NCBI RefSeq assembly: GCF_000497755.1
Contig: NZ_AYOD01000011.1
Location: forward strand, 167,106 to 231,105
DNA: 64,000 bases
Direction of reading: 5' to 3'
From: Aliihoeflea sp. 2WW
GTDB taxonomy: Bacteria > Pseudomonadota > Alphaproteobacteria > Rhizobiales > Rhizobiaceae
This document shows positions 31,287-42,193 of this stretch, piece after piece. Within the stretch, counting starts at the first letter, position 1. The number at the start of each line of letters is the position of its first letter. The notes under the pieces were generated by a model, which was not told where the DNA came from, ran no database searches, and saw only the letters and a program-made list of their open reading frames with translations. The position numbers were made by a program, and so were the translations under genes.

Positions 31287-31448
31287 ATGTCCCGTTCGCT
31301 CCAGCGCAGCGTTTCCAGCTTCTTCGGCATTTTCCGCAGCGCGATCGCCGTGTCCGCCGCCGCCGAAGCCGGCCGTCCGGCCCACGCCGGCGATCTGTCC
31401 CGCCTCGGCATCGACCCGGCTCAGTTCCGTGCCATCGAGCGCCGCTGA
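31287..31448 (+). CDS. Small conserved-looking protein of 53 residues
   Basis: The product starts [19 protein letters not shown], has a hydrophobic stretch ([18 protein letters not shown]) and ends [19 protein letters not shown] lies 7 bases before the ATG. It resembles short rhizobial proteins I recall ending in a similar 'LGIDP..F' motif, of unknown function. It is the only plus-strand gene in a long minus-strand run. Its stop codon abuts that of trmB in the palindrome TGATCA (31446-31451). Confidence 0.72.
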   Translation: MSRSLQRSVSSFFGIFRSAIAVSAAAEAGRPAHAGDLSRLGIDPAQFRAIERR

Positions 31449-32150
31449 TCAGATCCGCCTGAACGTCAGATAGGCAGGCGTACGCCCCTCGCGGATCGCC
31501 TTCGCCTCATAGCGCGTGCCCGGCCAGCCTTCATAAGGCTGGCGCCAGTCGTCCGGCCCCTCCGCCTGCCAGTCGAAATCGCCATGCGCCCGGCAATGCG
31601 CCAGCGTCCAGTTGACGTAATGCGGGATGTCGGAGGCGAAGCGGAACCGCCCACCCGGCTTCAGGACGCGCGCGAAACGGTCGAGATTGACCGGGCTGAC
31701 GAAGCGCCGCTTCCAGTGCCGTTTCTTCGTCCACGGATCGGGATAGAGAAGATCGATCGCCGACAGCGATGCCCCCGGCAGCCAGTCGAGAAGTTCGGTG
31801 GCGTCGTCGTCATGGAGCCGGACATTGGCGAGCGGCGCCGCATCGAACTGCGACACGAACTTCGCCATGCCGTTGACGAAGGGCTCGACGCCGATGAAGC
31901 CGGCTTGAGGAAAACGCGACGCCTCGTGATGAAAATGCTCGCCGCCGCCGAAGCCGATCTCCAGCCTGACCTCATCTACCGGCGCTGCGAACAGCGTGCG
32001 CAGATCGGCGGGTGCCGGCGTCTTCAAATCGAGTTTCAGCCGCGGCAGGTGGGTCGCCATCTGCGCCACCTGCTTCGGGCTCATCGTCTTGCCGTGCCGG
32101 CGGCCGAAAAAGGCTTCGGTCGCCCGCTCTCCCCAAACGTGTCCCGACAT
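31449..32150 (-). CDS. trmB: tRNA (guanine-46-N7)-methyltransferase
   Basis: TrmB methylates N7 of G46 in the tRNA variable loop. The 233-residue product has the SAM site [29 protein letters not shown], and the family-defining [18 protein letters not shown]. It ends with [16 protein letters not shown], also conserved. It begins 2 bp after the metK stop codon and is probably cotranscribed with it. Confidence 0.96.
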   Translation of the reverse strand: MSGHVWGERATEAFFGRRHGKTMSPKQVAQMATHLPRLKLDLKTPAPADLRTLFAAPVDEVRLEIGFGGGEHFHHEASRFPQAGFIGVEPFVNGMAKFVSQFDAAPLANVRLHDDDATELLDWLPGASLSAIDLLYPDPWTKKRHWKRRFVSPVNLDRFARVLKPGGRFRFASDIPHYVNWTLAHCRAHGDFDWQAEGPDDWRQPYEGWPGTRYEAKAIREGRTPAYLTFRRI

Positions 32151-32152
32151 TT

Positions 32153-33439
32153 TCAGGCGGCGACCGCTTGCCTGAGGGCCTTCACGAGGTCCGTCTTTTC
32201 CCAGGAAAACGAGCCGTCGCGGCCGGCCTTGCGGCCGAAATGGCCATAGGCGGCCGTGCGCGCATAGATCGGCTTGTTCAGGTCCAGGTGCCGGCGAATG
32301 CCGGACGGCGACAGGTCCATGACCTCGCGCAGCGCCTTCTCCACCACCTCTTCGGCGACCTTGCCGGTGCCGTGCAGGTCGACATAGACCGACAGCGGCT
32401 GGGCGACGCCGATGGCGTAGGCGAGCTGGATCGTGCAGCGGTCGGCCAGCTTCGCCGCGACCACGTTCTTGGCCAGATAGCGCGCGGCATAAGCTGCCGA
32501 GCGGTCGACCTTGGTCGTGTCCTTGCCCGAGAACGCGCCGCCGCCATGCGGAGCCGCGCCGCCATAGGTGTCGACGATGATCTTGCGGCCCGTCAGGCCG
32601 GAATCCCCATCGGGTCCGCCGATGACGAACTTGCCGGTCGGATTGATGTACCAGTTGCAGTCGTCGGCGATCGACAGCCCGCCGGAGGACAGCGCCTCGC
32701 GGATGTAGGGCTCGACGACCTTGCGCACCTTCTTGTTATCCCACTCGGGATCGATGTGCTGGGTCGAGAGCACGATCTGCGTCGCTTCCTTCGGCTGGCC
32801 GTCGACATAGCGCACGGTCACCTGGCTCTTGGCATCGGGACCGAGCCGCGCCACGTCGCCGTCGCCGCTCTTGCGGGCGTCGGCCAGAAGCTCGAGAATC
32901 TTGTGGCTGTAGTAGATCGGCGCCGGCATCAGGTCCGGCGTCTCGCGGCAGGCATAGCCGAACATGATGCCCTGGTCGCCCGCGCCTTCCTCGCCCTGCT
33001 TGTCGGACGCATTGTCGACGCCCTGGGCGATGTGGGCGGACTGGCCGTGGAGGAGAACGTCGATCTTCGCCGTCTTCCAGTGGAAGCCGTCCTGCTCGTA
33101 GCCGATCGCACGGATCGCCTTGCGCGCCACCGACTTGAACTTGGCCGGATTGACCATCGGGTTGCCCGCGGCATCCTTGACGAATTCACCGTCCTTGGAC
33201 TTCTTCAACAGCGTGTCGGGTACGCGGACCTCGCCGGCGATGACGACACGGTTGGTGGTGGCGAGCGTTTCGCAGGCGACGCGCACCTTCCACGCATCCA
33301 TCTGCGGCTTGCCGCTGCCGTTCTTCTTCGCCGCCTCGCGATAGACCAGGTCCACGATCTCGTCGGAGATGCGGTCGCACACCTTGTCGGGGTGGCCTTC
33401 GGATACGGATTCGGAGGTGAAGATATAGTTCTGGCGCAA
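32153..33439 (-). CDS. metK: S-adenosylmethionine synthetase
   Basis: MetK makes SAM from methionine and ATP. The product contains [20 protein letters not shown] at its N-terminus, [12 protein letters not shown] and [19 protein letters not shown], the ATP and phosphate-binding signatures. At 428 residues it is longer than the 384 of E. coli because of internal inserts, as usual in alphaproteobacteria. I assign a TTG start at 33439 by comparison with the conserved N-terminus. The leader between it and the XRE gene is about 120 bp. A hairpin (CTGCC/GGCAG) is visible there, but I do not recognise a riboswitch class. Confidence 0.95.
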   Translation of the reverse strand: MRQNYIFTSESVSEGHPDKVCDRISDEIVDLVYREAAKKNGSGKPQMDAWKVRVACETLATTNRVVIAGEVRVPDTLLKKSKDGEFVKDAAGNPMVNPAKFKSVARKAIRAIGYEQDGFHWKTAKIDVLLHGQSAHIAQGVDNASDKQGEEGAGDQGIMFGYACRETPDLMPAPIYYSHKILELLADARKSGDGDVARLGPDAKSQVTVRYVDGQPKEATQIVLSTQHIDPEWDNKKVRKVVEPYIREALSSGGLSIADDCNWYINPTGKFVIGGPDGDSGLTGRKIIVDTYGGAAPHGGGAFSGKDTTKVDRSAAYAARYLAKNVVAAKLADRCTIQLAYAIGVAQPLSVYVDLHGTGKVAEEVVEKALREVMDLSPSGIRRHLDLNKPIYARTAAYGHFGRKAGRDGSFSWEKTDLVKALRQAVAA

Positions 33440-33562
33440 GATCGGGTGTCCCCTCTGGAAAGCGCTCTGCCGAAAGGGCAGGCGGAAAGACGTGTAGCCA
33501 AGCGCAGAAGGCCCGGTCAAGACATGCTCGACCGAGTCCTCAAATCCGCCGGGCTCTTCCCT

Positions 33563-33982
33563 CTACGGCGTTTCGTCGTCGTCGGATGCGAGCGACTTGA
33601 CCAGATCGATGATCCGGCGCCGAACTTTCGGATCGGAAATCTTGATGAAGGCGCGGGTGAGTTGCAGGCCTTCGGAACTGTTCAGGAAATCGACCACATA
33701 GGTCGATCCGTCATCCTCCGAAAAGCCGCTGCGGTTCTCGTCCTGCCCCGGCGCGTCCTCGAAGAAATAGGAAACCGGAACGTTCATGACGGTTGAAATC
33801 GCCTGCAGGCGACTGGCACCGACACGGTTCGTGCCCTTTTCGTATTTCTGGATCTGCTGGAACGTGATCCCGAGCATTTCGCCAAGCTTTTCCTGGCTCA
33901 TGCCGAGCATGTTACGACGCAACCGCACCCGACTGCCGACGTGTATGTCGATCGGATTCGGCTTCTTCTTATTGGTTATCAT
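33563..33982 (-). CDS. XRE-family helix-turn-helix regulator
   Basis: This 139-residue protein has an N-terminal Cro/CI-type DNA-binding domain (about residues 14-70). The recognition region is MSQEKLGEMLGITFQQIQKYEKG, seen here as MSQEKLGEML followed by QQIQKYEKGTNRVG. The C-terminal half (SSEGLQLTRAFIKISDPKVR) matches regulators found upstream of metK in many Rhizobiales. Its targets are unknown; the conserved position next to lnt and metK is the only clue. Confidence 0.9.
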   Translation of the reverse strand: MITNKKKPNPIDIHVGSRVRLRRNMLGMSQEKLGEMLGITFQQIQKYEKGTNRVGASRLQAISTVMNVPVSYFFEDAPGQDENRSGFSEDDGSTYVVDFLNSSEGLQLTRAFIKISDPKVRRRIIDLVKSLASDDDETP

Positions 33983-34112
33983 GATGTTAGCCCATTGGAG
34001 CAGGCCATTGTCGTTGAGCTTTGCGCTTCTGGCCGCGTGTCGTGCGAGCGCCCCAAGGCCCGCCCGACTCTAGATCGCGGTAATCTGACTATGAGTCGCT
34101 AATATATGTGTG

Positions 34113-35705
34113 TCAATTGACACGATGGCGCGACCGCAGGTTGTTTGCTGTGGCAGCGATGCCAAGTGCGATCAGCAGGCTCCAGCCGACGAGACCGGGG
34201 CGCAACGGCGGCAGGAACGCTCCGGCCTCGCCGAGCGGAACGTCCACGTCGAGCACGCCGACGGCATCGACGGCCAGTCCGTCGACCACGCGGCCATAGC
34301 CGTCGACCACCGCCGAAATGCCGTTGTTGGCGGCGCGAACGAGCGGCAGGCCCGATTCGACGGCGCGGAACTGGGCCTGGCGAAAATGCTGGTAGGGTCC
34401 GGGCGTATCGCCGAACCAGGCATCGTTGGTGACGTTGATGAGAAGCCTCGCATCGCCGCCGCCGCGAGGCGCGATGCCGGGGAAAATCACTTCGTAGCAG
34501 ATGAAGGGCAGGCCGGAGACGCCGCCGCCCAGATCGAGCGGCCGGCGCGTCGAGCCTGCGGAAAAACCGCCAATGTTCTGCGCCAGTTGCCGCAGGCCGA
34601 AGCGGGACAGGAATTCCTGGAACGGCAGGTATTCGCCGAACGGGACGAGCCGCACCTTGTCGAAGGCATCGACGATCTCGCCCGACCCGTCGATGACGAC
34701 GATCGAATTGTAATAGGAAGTCTCGCCCTCCCCGCGCGCTTCCGCGCGCACGATGCCGGCGAGCAGGCGCTGGTCGTCGTCGATGGCCGCGCCGAGCGCG
34801 GCGAGGGCGTCGGGCCTGTCGCCGAAGAGGAACGGCACCGACGTTTCGGGCCACACGACGATGTCCGCCTTCTCGCCACCTTCCTCCACCGGCCGTGTCG
34901 TCAGGTCGAGATGCGCCTGGAAAATCCGGTCGCGCTCGGCCATGTCCCATTTCTGGCTCTGCAGGATCGACGGCTGGATCACGCGGATCGCGATCGTCTC
35001 GGCACCATCGGTCGCCTCGGCCTGCGAAAGACGAAGCCCGCCATAGCCCAGATGAAGCACGACCAGCCCGACGCCGAGTGCCGCCCCCAGCTTCAGATGC
35101 GCGCGACCTGCAAGCAGCGCGGGCAGCGAAAAGACGAAAACGGCAAGGACGTTGATCCCGACCGCGCCGACGATAGCGATCGACTGCATGGCGAGCGGCA
35201 CAGGCATCGCCGCATAGCCGACGGCGTTCCAGGGAAATCCGGAAAAGAGCACCGAGCGCAGCCATTCGGCGAACGCGAAGGCGACGGCAAGCGCTGCGAT
35301 GCGCCCGATATCGTCGCTCCAGGCGATCTTCGCGAGCGCCGCTGCAAACGCATAGAAGAACGCCAGAACCGCCGGCAGGCCGATAATGGCCAGCGGCAGA
35401 GCCCAGGCGAAGAGATCGGCCTCGACCAGAAGCGCGTTGCCCGTCCACCAGAGGCCGACCAGGAAATAGCCGAAACCGAACAGCCAGCCGACCAGAAAGG
35501 ACGGTCCGAGCCTGCTCAGGCCGCGCCGTTCGGGTGCGGCAACGGCCCCGTCAAGCAGCCAGACGAGAACCGGAAAAGCGACGAAAGCGGCAAGCGGAAA
35601 ATCGAACGGCGCCTGAGACAGGCTCGCAATCGCGCCCGCAGCCAAGGCGACCAGCGCCCTGCCGGCCCCCGACAGGAGAATTATCTTGCCCGCAAGGCGC
35701 TCCAT
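34113..35705 (-). CDS. lnt: Apolipoprotein N-acyltransferase
   Basis: Lnt adds the third acyl chain to outer-membrane lipoproteins in the inner membrane. The 530-residue product has about six N-terminal membrane segments, then a periplasmic nitrilase-like domain. The Glu-Lys-Cys triad is visible in [26 protein letters not shown] and [13 protein letters not shown] last membrane helix ([15 protein letters not shown]) closes the protein. It lies between corC and the XRE gene. Confidence 0.96.
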   Translation of the reverse strand: MERLAGKIILLSGAGRALVALAAGAIASLSQAPFDFPLAAFVAFPVLVWLLDGAVAAPERRGLSRLGPSFLVGWLFGFGYFLVGLWWTGNALLVEADLFAWALPLAIIGLPAVLAFFYAFAAALAKIAWSDDIGRIAALAVAFAFAEWLRSVLFSGFPWNAVGYAAMPVPLAMQSIAIVGAVGINVLAVFVFSLPALLAGRAHLKLGAALGVGLVVLHLGYGGLRLSQAEATDGAETIAIRVIQPSILQSQKWDMAERDRIFQAHLDLTTRPVEEGGEKADIVVWPETSVPFLFGDRPDALAALGAAIDDDQRLLAGIVRAEARGEGETSYYNSIVVIDGSGEIVDAFDKVRLVPFGEYLPFQEFLSRFGLRQLAQNIGGFSAGSTRRPLDLGGGVSGLPFICYEVIFPGIAPRGGGDARLLINVTNDAWFGDTPGPYQHFRQAQFRAVESGLPLVRAANNGISAVVDGYGRVVDGLAVDAVGVLDVDVPLGEAGAFLPPLRPGLVGWSLLIALGIAATANNLRSRHRVN

Positions 35706-35831
35706 TCACCCGTCCGCTGCCAGAATCAAACCCCGCACCTCTTTAGCAAAGGCGCTGGGGCTTTCCAAACGGACGTGAGAATTGCGCTTTCATGACTGAT
35801 GGCATGCGCGGTTTTCGACTCGTTTGGTCGA

Positions 35832-35985
35832 AAGGGACCCCCACCCTTTATCCCTCCCCACAAGGGGGAGGGAGGGCATCGGCGTACCGCTCTACCCGTC
35901 AAACCGGGTGGTGCATTGATCGTTCGCCGGAACGCTCGCGACTCCCTCCCCCTTGTGGGGAGGGATACAGGGTGGGGGTCCCCTT
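35832..35985. repeat. Large imperfect inverted repeat, C-rich family
   Basis: The left arm (35832-35874) and right arm (35942-35985) are near-perfect complements about 43 bp long. Each contains the CCCCCACCCT..TCCCTCCCC core and its own small CCCC/GGGG hairpin. The 67-bp centre shows no gene. This element fills most of the 307-bp gap between corC and lnt, and nothing else is seen in that gap. Confidence 0.85.
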
Positions 35986-36012
35986 CGCAAAAACCCGACC
36001 TGCACCCAAAGC

Positions 36013-37077
36013 CTAATTCGTCGCCTGCCGCACCTGACGCCGGCGGCGATCCGTGCCGCGGCTCTGGACGATGCGCACCCGTTTGACCCTTCGCGGGTCA
36101 GCGTCGAGCACGTGGAACTCGAAGCCAGGGATCGCCTGGACCACCTCGCCGCGCGCGGGCACGCGGCCGAGCGCGTTGAAGATCATGCCGCCGATCGTGT
36201 CGACATATTCGCCGTGCTCACCGGCCGAGAACGCATCGCCGATCTTCTCGGCGACGTCGTCGATCTCGGCCTTGGCATCGACGATGAAGACGCCGTCGCC
36301 CGCCTGCGTGATCATCGCCTCGTCGTCGTCATGCTCGTCCTCGATGTCGCCGACGACCATCTCGACAATGTCCTCCAGCGAAACGAGGCCGTCGGTGCCG
36401 CCATATTCGTCGATGACGAGCGCCATCTGCAGCCGTTCGGCCTGCATCCGCGCCATCAGGTCGGAAGCGAGCATCGACGGCGGCACGAAAAGCAGTTTTC
36501 GCACGAGGCTCAGTTCGCCGATGCTCTTTCCCAACTCGACATTGGAGAGATCAAGCGTCGCGGCGTTGAGCGGCTTCTTCGTCGCCCGCGACTTCTTCTG
36601 TCCCGCCGTGCGGGTGATGTGGGCGATCACGTCGCGGATGTGGACCATGCCGCGCGGATCGTCCAGCGTCTCGCCATAAACAGGCATGCGCGAATGGCCG
36701 AGCCGCTCGAACGTGACCATAAGGTCGCCGAGCGTCGTCGTGATCTCCACCGCCTGGATGTCGGCGCGGGGGATCATGACGTCCTCGACGCGCAGTTCGC
36801 GCAGCCGCAGGATGTTCTTGAGCATCGCGCGCTCGCCCGGCGAAAAGCCGGCCGAATCCAGCGAATGCTCGTCGAGCGCGTCGGCCAGATCCTCGCGGAT
36901 CGACGAGCCGTTCCTGGGCTTGAACAGCCCCGAGAGCCTGTGGAGGAAAGTTGTGGACTTGCCGGCAGTGCCAGCGGTCCTACTTTGGGCGTCCGAACCT
37001 TCGTCGGAGCCGCCTGCTTCTGCCCGTTCGGGGGAAGCCTCAATCTGCGTTTGTTCGTTCATTGTCCCTAAGGCCAT
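36013..37077 (-). CDS. corC: CorC/HlyC-family CBS-domain protein
   Basis: The 354-residue cytoplasmic protein lacks the membrane DUF21 domain. It has two CBS motifs (VEDVMIPRADIQAVEITTT at about 95 and a second around 170-220) and a C-terminal transporter-associated domain (DDVAEKIGDAFSAGEHGEY). Family members are linked to magnesium or cobalt efflux and to membrane integrity. An ATG at 37062 is an alternative start with AGGGA close by. It follows ybeY within 14 bp. Confidence 0.92.
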   Translation of the reverse strand: MALGTMNEQTQIEASPERAEAGGSDEGSDAQSRTAGTAGKSTTFLHRLSGLFKPRNGSSIREDLADALDEHSLDSAGFSPGERAMLKNILRLRELRVEDVMIPRADIQAVEITTTLGDLMVTFERLGHSRMPVYGETLDDPRGMVHIRDVIAHITRTAGQKKSRATKKPLNAATLDLSNVELGKSIGELSLVRKLLFVPPSMLASDLMARMQAERLQMALVIDEYGGTDGLVSLEDIVEMVVGDIEDEHDDDEAMITQAGDGVFIVDAKAEIDDVAEKIGDAFSAGEHGEYVDTIGGMIFNALGRVPARGEVVQAIPGFEFHVLDADPRRVKRVRIVQSRGTDRRRRQVRQATN

Positions 37078-37091
37078 GTTGGCCCTACCAG

Positions 37092-37562
37092 TTAGACATA
37101 CGGATCGGGAATGGCAAGACGCGCGAGCACCTTGCGTTCCAGCCCCTCCATCTCGTCCGCCTCTGCGTCATTTTCGTGGTCGTAGCCCAGAAGATGAAGC
37201 AAGCCGTGGACGATCAGATGGGTCAGATGGTGCGCGAACGGCTTTGCTTCCAGTGCCGCTTCGGCCGAAACCGTCTCGAAGGCCAGAATAACGTCTCCGA
37301 GCATCGGCGGCAACGGATCGCCCGGCGCGACCTCGAATGCCGGGAAGGAGAGGACGTTGGTCGCCTTGTCCTTCCCGCGCCAGTCCCGGTTGAGGACGCG
37401 GATCGAGGCGTCGTCGGTGAAGAGCAGACTGAGTTCGGACGCCGGATCGGCGATATCGAGCTCGGCGAAGACGGCGTCGGCCGCCCGTTCGGCATGGCCG
37501 TGCAGTTCGTCTTCGGCCGGCCAGTCGCCGGCCTCCATGGCGATGTCGATCTCGATCGTCAT
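37092..37562 (-). CDS. ybeY: Endoribonuclease YbeY (rRNA maturation factor)
   Basis: YbeY is a zinc-dependent endoribonuclease used in 16S rRNA 3'-end processing and ribosome quality control. The zinc motif [16 protein letters not shown], with three histidines, lies near the C-terminus of the 156-residue product. [10 protein letters not shown] upstream is also conserved. It is tightly packed between phoH (2 bp) and corC. Confidence 0.96.
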   Translation of the reverse strand: MTIEIDIAMEAGDWPAEDELHGHAERAADAVFAELDIADPASELSLLFTDDASIRVLNRDWRGKDKATNVLSFPAFEVAPGDPLPPMLGDVILAFETVSAEAALEAKPFAHHLTHLIVHGLLHLLGYDHENDAEADEMEGLERKVLARLAIPDPYV

Positions 37563-37564
37563 TT

Positions 37565-38608
37565 TCAGACCTGAAGCGGCCCCCGGCCGGGCATGCCAGC
37601 GCCTTCCCGGTCATAGGCGCGCACGATTTCGGCGACGAGCGAATGACGGACGACATCAACGTCGTTGAAGCGACAGGTGACGATGCCCGGAACGTCGGTG
37701 AGGATGCGCAGCGCCTCGACGAGGCCGGATTTGGTGTTGGGCGGCAAGTCGATCTGGCTCGGATCGCCCGTGACGATCATGCGCCCGCCCTCGCCGAGGC
37801 GGGTCAAAAACATCTTCATCTGCATCGGCGTCGTGTTCTGCGCCTCGTCGAGGATGATCGCGGCATTGCGCAGCGTTCGCCCGCGCATGAAGGCGAGCGG
37901 CGCGATCTCGATCACTTCCGCGGCGATGGCGCGTTCCACCTTGTCGGCCGGCATCATGTCGTAGAGCGCGTCGTAGAGCGGGCGTAGATAGGGGTCGACC
38001 TTTTCCTTCATGTCGCCCGGCAGGAAGCCGAGCCGCTCGCCCGCCTCCACCGCCGGCCGCGACAGGATAATGCGCTCCACGGCGCCGCGCTCGAGCAGCA
38101 TCGCGGCGTGTGCGACGGCGAGATAGGTCTTGCCGGTGCCGGCAGGCCCGATGCCGAACACCAGTTCGGAGCGCTCCAGCGCGCGCATATAGGCGTCCTG
38201 ATTGACCGAGCGGGCATAGATGGTGCGCTTGCGCGTCGCGATCTGCGCCGCCGCCATCTTGCCCTTGCGCTCGAGCGTCGGCAGCGTCAACTGGTCGTCG
38301 GCGGCGATCGAGATGCGGATCGCGCCGTCAACCTCCGACGGCGAGACATCGTGGCCCTTCTGCAGGAGGCCGTAGAGATAATCCAGCGCGCGGCGCGCCT
38401 GTTCGGCCGCGCCAGGCTCGCCGCGGATCGAAAGCTGGTTGCCCTTGGAACGGATGTCGAGGCCGAGCTTCTGCTCGATGCGCGCCAGATTCTCGTCGAA
38501 CTGACCGTAAAGGGCGGAGGCAAGTCCGTTGTTGTCGAAGGTGAGTACGATATGCGCCATGTCCGACGCCCCCTGGGGGCCGGGCTTCAGTTCCGGTGCG
38601 ACGCTCAA
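37565..38608 (-). CDS. phoH: PhoH-family ATPase
   Basis: PhoH-like proteins are cytoplasmic ATPases, often beside ybeY and linked to RNA metabolism. The product has an N-terminal KH-like segment ([19 protein letters not shown]), Walker A ([17 protein letters not shown]), Walker B ([13 protein letters not shown]) and [11 protein letters not shown] choose a TTG start at 38608 (347 aa) because GAGGAG lies just upstream. The frame is open to 38638, and an ATG at 38560 is possible. It lies between miaB and ybeY. Confidence 0.95.
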   Translation of the reverse strand: MSVAPELKPGPQGASDMAHIVLTFDNNGLASALYGQFDENLARIEQKLGLDIRSKGNQLSIRGEPGAAEQARRALDYLYGLLQKGHDVSPSEVDGAIRISIAADDQLTLPTLERKGKMAAAQIATRKRTIYARSVNQDAYMRALERSELVFGIGPAGTGKTYLAVAHAAMLLERGAVERIILSRPAVEAGERLGFLPGDMKEKVDPYLRPLYDALYDMMPADKVERAIAAEVIEIAPLAFMRGRTLRNAAIILDEAQNTTPMQMKMFLTRLGEGGRMIVTGDPSQIDLPPNTKSGLVEALRILTDVPGIVTCRFNDVDVVRHSLVAEIVRAYDREGAGMPGRGPLQV

Positions 38609-38634
38609 TCGGCTCTCCTCATTGGTGCCTGACC

Positions 38635-40020
<1,386 letters not shown>

Positions 40021-40069
40021 GCGGCGAGCCTCTAACGCTTTTTGGCGCCGAAGGACAGACCGCGCGTGA

Positions 40070-40849
40070 TCACAGCTTCGCGCCGCGCCTGACGCCGGTC
40101 ACGAGTTCGCGGATCGCCGCTTCCGAACGCGCCGAGACCTGCTTGCGGTTCGCGCCGGCGAAACTGATCGGCTCGCCGAAACGCACCTCGACGTCGACGG
40201 GCCCGCTTTCGAGGATGCGCAGCAGGTGCGGCACCAGCTCCTCGTCGCCGATCCAGGCATAGCGCGCGCGGTGGCGCCGCCCCATCGCCATGCCGTGCAG
40301 CCGCGAATAGAAGAGCGCCGCCGGCTGCACCGCGAACGCCTCGTCGGACAGTTGCGCGGCCGCGCCGAAGAGCGTCGACTTGAACGGCAGGAGCCGGTTG
40401 CCGCACGCCGTCGTGCCTTCGGCGAACAGCACCAGCGGATCGCCCGATTTCAGCGTTTCGGCCACTTCCCGCGTCTGGTGGCCGGAGCGATGGCGCGCCT
40501 CGCGCTCGACGAAAACGGAGTTCTGCGACCGAAAGAGCCGGCCCAGAACCGGCCATGTCGCGACCTCCGCCTTGGCGATGAAGTTCACGGGCGCGATCGA
40601 GCCGAGCACCATGATGTCCGTCCACGACACATGGTTCGCCGCGATCAGCAGCGGGCGCTGCGGCGATAGCGGCCCGCTCACATGGACGCGGATGCCGAGC
40701 AGCGCCAGAACCATGCGGTGCCAGAGCAGTGCCGGCTTTCGCGGATCGCCGATGCGCGTCATTTTCATCGCCGTCTGCCACGCCACGAGACCCGCCGTGC
40801 CGAGCGCGAAGCCGATCAGGGCAATGGCAAGCTTCGCCTTGGCGCGCAT
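40070..40849 (-). CDS. plsC: 1-acyl-sn-glycerol-3-phosphate acyltransferase
   Basis: PlsC makes phosphatidic acid from lysophosphatidic acid at the inner membrane. The 259-residue product has an N-terminal hydrophobic helix, the catalytic NHVSWTD (HX4D) and the substrate motif [20 protein letters not shown], which stands for the usual FPEGTR block. It begins 3 bp after rimI. In several related genomes a Fur-family gene (mur) lies at this junction; none is present here. Confidence 0.9.
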   Translation of the reverse strand: MRAKAKLAIALIGFALGTAGLVAWQTAMKMTRIGDPRKPALLWHRMVLALLGIRVHVSGPLSPQRPLLIAANHVSWTDIMVLGSIAPVNFIAKAEVATWPVLGRLFRSQNSVFVEREARHRSGHQTREVAETLKSGDPLVLFAEGTTACGNRLLPFKSTLFGAAAQLSDEAFAVQPAALFYSRLHGMAMGRRHRARYAWIGDEELVPHLLRILESGPVDVEVRFGEPISFAGANRKQVSARSEAAIRELVTGVRRGAKL

Positions 40850-40852
40850 GGG

Positions 40853-41341
40853 TCAGTGAAGATCGCGGCGCATGACGATCGCGCCGGTGCGCCCACCGCC
40901 CGGCTGCTTGTAATAGTCCGGCCGCTTGCCGACCTGGATGAAGCCGATCCGCCGATAAAGCGCGATCGCCGGCGCATTGGTCTCGTCGACCTCGAGGAAG
41001 AGCGAGGCGGTGCGTTCGGCGTGGAGCGCGCGCAGAACGGCGTCCATCAAGCTGCGCCCCAGCCCAAGCCGCCGCGCCGAGCGCGCGACCGCGACGGTCA
41101 GGATTTCCGCCTCGTCCGCCGCCTGCCGCACCAGCACGAAGCCGACCGGTCCGAGATGCCGCTTGCCGACCTCGCGCGCGGCGAAACCGAAGACGTTGCC
41201 CTGCGCCAGGAGATCGGCGAACTCGTCTTCCGACCAAGGACGGATGAAATCCTCCTCATGGATGCGCGGCAGTGCCGCCGCATCCTCGATCTCCAGCGGC
41301 TCGATGGCGAATTCACGCGGCGTCGACCATGGCATCTTCAT
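40853..41341 (-). CDS. rimI: Ribosomal-protein-alanine N-acetyltransferase
   Basis: This GNAT acetyltransferase of 162 residues belongs to the RimI group, which acetylates the N-terminus of S18. The acetyl-CoA site is LTVAVARSARRLGLGRSLMDAVL, followed by LFLEVDETNAPAIALYRRIGF. The start at 41341 overlaps the tsaB stop codon by 4 bp (ATGA), so translation is coupled. It is the usual partner of tsaB. Confidence 0.93.
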   Translation of the reverse strand: MKMPWSTPREFAIEPLEIEDAAALPRIHEEDFIRPWSEDEFADLLAQGNVFGFAAREVGKRHLGPVGFVLVRQAADEAEILTVAVARSARRLGLGRSLMDAVLRALHAERTASLFLEVDETNAPAIALYRRIGFIQVGKRPDYYKQPGGGRTGAIVMRRDLH

Positions 41342-42012
41342 GGCGCCGCCTTTCGCGCGACGGCGAAGCCTGCGTTCACCTTGGCATCGGCGGAGCGGAG
41401 ATAAAGCGGAGCCGGTCGCGCGCCGGTGTCGGGCTTGCCCGAACCGAGCACGGCATAGGCTGCGATGTCCGCCGTCGCTTGCCGGCCGGCAATGTCGATC
41501 GCCCCGCCTCCTGCCGCGTGGATCGCATCCGCCGCCGTGCCGACGAGGATTGCGTTCGCGCGCGTCGCAATTTCGCAAGCCGCCTTCAGATCGATCGCGG
41601 CCGGCGTTGCGATTTCTTCGCCGTCCGGACCGTAGAGCGCGGCATGGATTTCGCCGCGCCCGCCATCGAGTCCAGCCAACACGTTCCGCCCGACATTGGC
41701 CTGCCGCGCTTCAAATGCCAGCGCTTCGAGCGTCGTTATTCCGATGGCCGGGATTTTCAGCGCCAGCGCCAGTGCGCGCGCGGCCGAAACCCCGACGCGG
41801 ATGCCGGTGAACGAACCCGGCCCGATGGAAACGGCCAGCCTGTCGAGATCGGCGTAAGTCTTACCCGCCGCCGCCAAAGCCTCGTCGACCACCGCCATCA
41901 GATGCTCGGCATGGCCCTTGCCGAGATCGCGCACGCAACGGCCGAGTTCACGGTCGGCGTGGATCGAGGCGGCGCAGAGATTGGCGGAGGTGTCGATGGC
42001 GAGGATGATCAT
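41338..42012 (-). CDS. tsaB: tRNA t6A biosynthesis protein TsaB
   Basis: TsaB is the partner of TsaD in making N6-threonylcarbamoyladenosine at tRNA position 37. The 224-residue ASKHA-fold protein shows LAIDTSANLCAASI, GKGHAEHLMAVVDEAL and the phosphate-loop SIGPGSFTGIRVGVSAARAL. It is first of the tsaB-rimI pair, and a palindromic repeat lies directly upstream. Confidence 0.95.
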   Translation of the reverse strand: MIILAIDTSANLCAASIHADRELGRCVRDLGKGHAEHLMAVVDEALAAAGKTYADLDRLAVSIGPGSFTGIRVGVSAARALALALKIPAIGITTLEALAFEARQANVGRNVLAGLDGGRGEIHAALYGPDGEEIATPAAIDLKAACEIATRANAILVGTAADAIHAAGGGAIDIAGRQATADIAAYAVLGSGKPDTGARPAPLYLRSADAKVNAGFAVARKAAP

Positions 42013-42030
42013 GAATAAGATGGCAATGCG

Positions 42031-42160
42031 CCCCCTCCACCATGCTTCGCATGGTCCCCCTCCCCCGTAAACAGGGGAGGATCAAGGTCGAGGCCATCCG
42101 CAACGGTAGTTCCTCCCCTGCGAAGCGGGGGAGGGGGACCGCCAAAGGCGGTGGAGGGGG
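42031..42160. repeat. Paired C-rich palindromic repeat units
   Basis: Unit one (42031-42085) runs CCCCCTCCAC, a CATGCTTCGCATG hairpin, GTCCCCCTCCCCCG, then AGGGGAGGATCAA. A second unit lies in reverse orientation (about 42110-42160). It sits between glcB and tsaB and occupies most of that gap. The first unit closely matches the copy at 56295-56348. Confidence 0.85.
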
Positions 42161-42193
42161 CTTCGCGCACCGTTTTCTCCAAACGCAAGAAAA

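Noticed and set aside
31117..31290. tRNA gene upstream of rimP, as in enterobacteria
   Set aside because: No cloverleaf or T-loop sequence was found; the region holds a promoter and terminator instead.
33440..33562. Possible SAM-responsive riboswitch before metK
   Set aside because: A small hairpin is present, but I could not match the conserved bases of the SAM-II or SAM/SAH classes. A covariance-model search would decide.
42031..42160. CRISPR-like repeats
   Set aside because: The units are palindromic, scattered and inverted, with no regular spacers and no cas genes.
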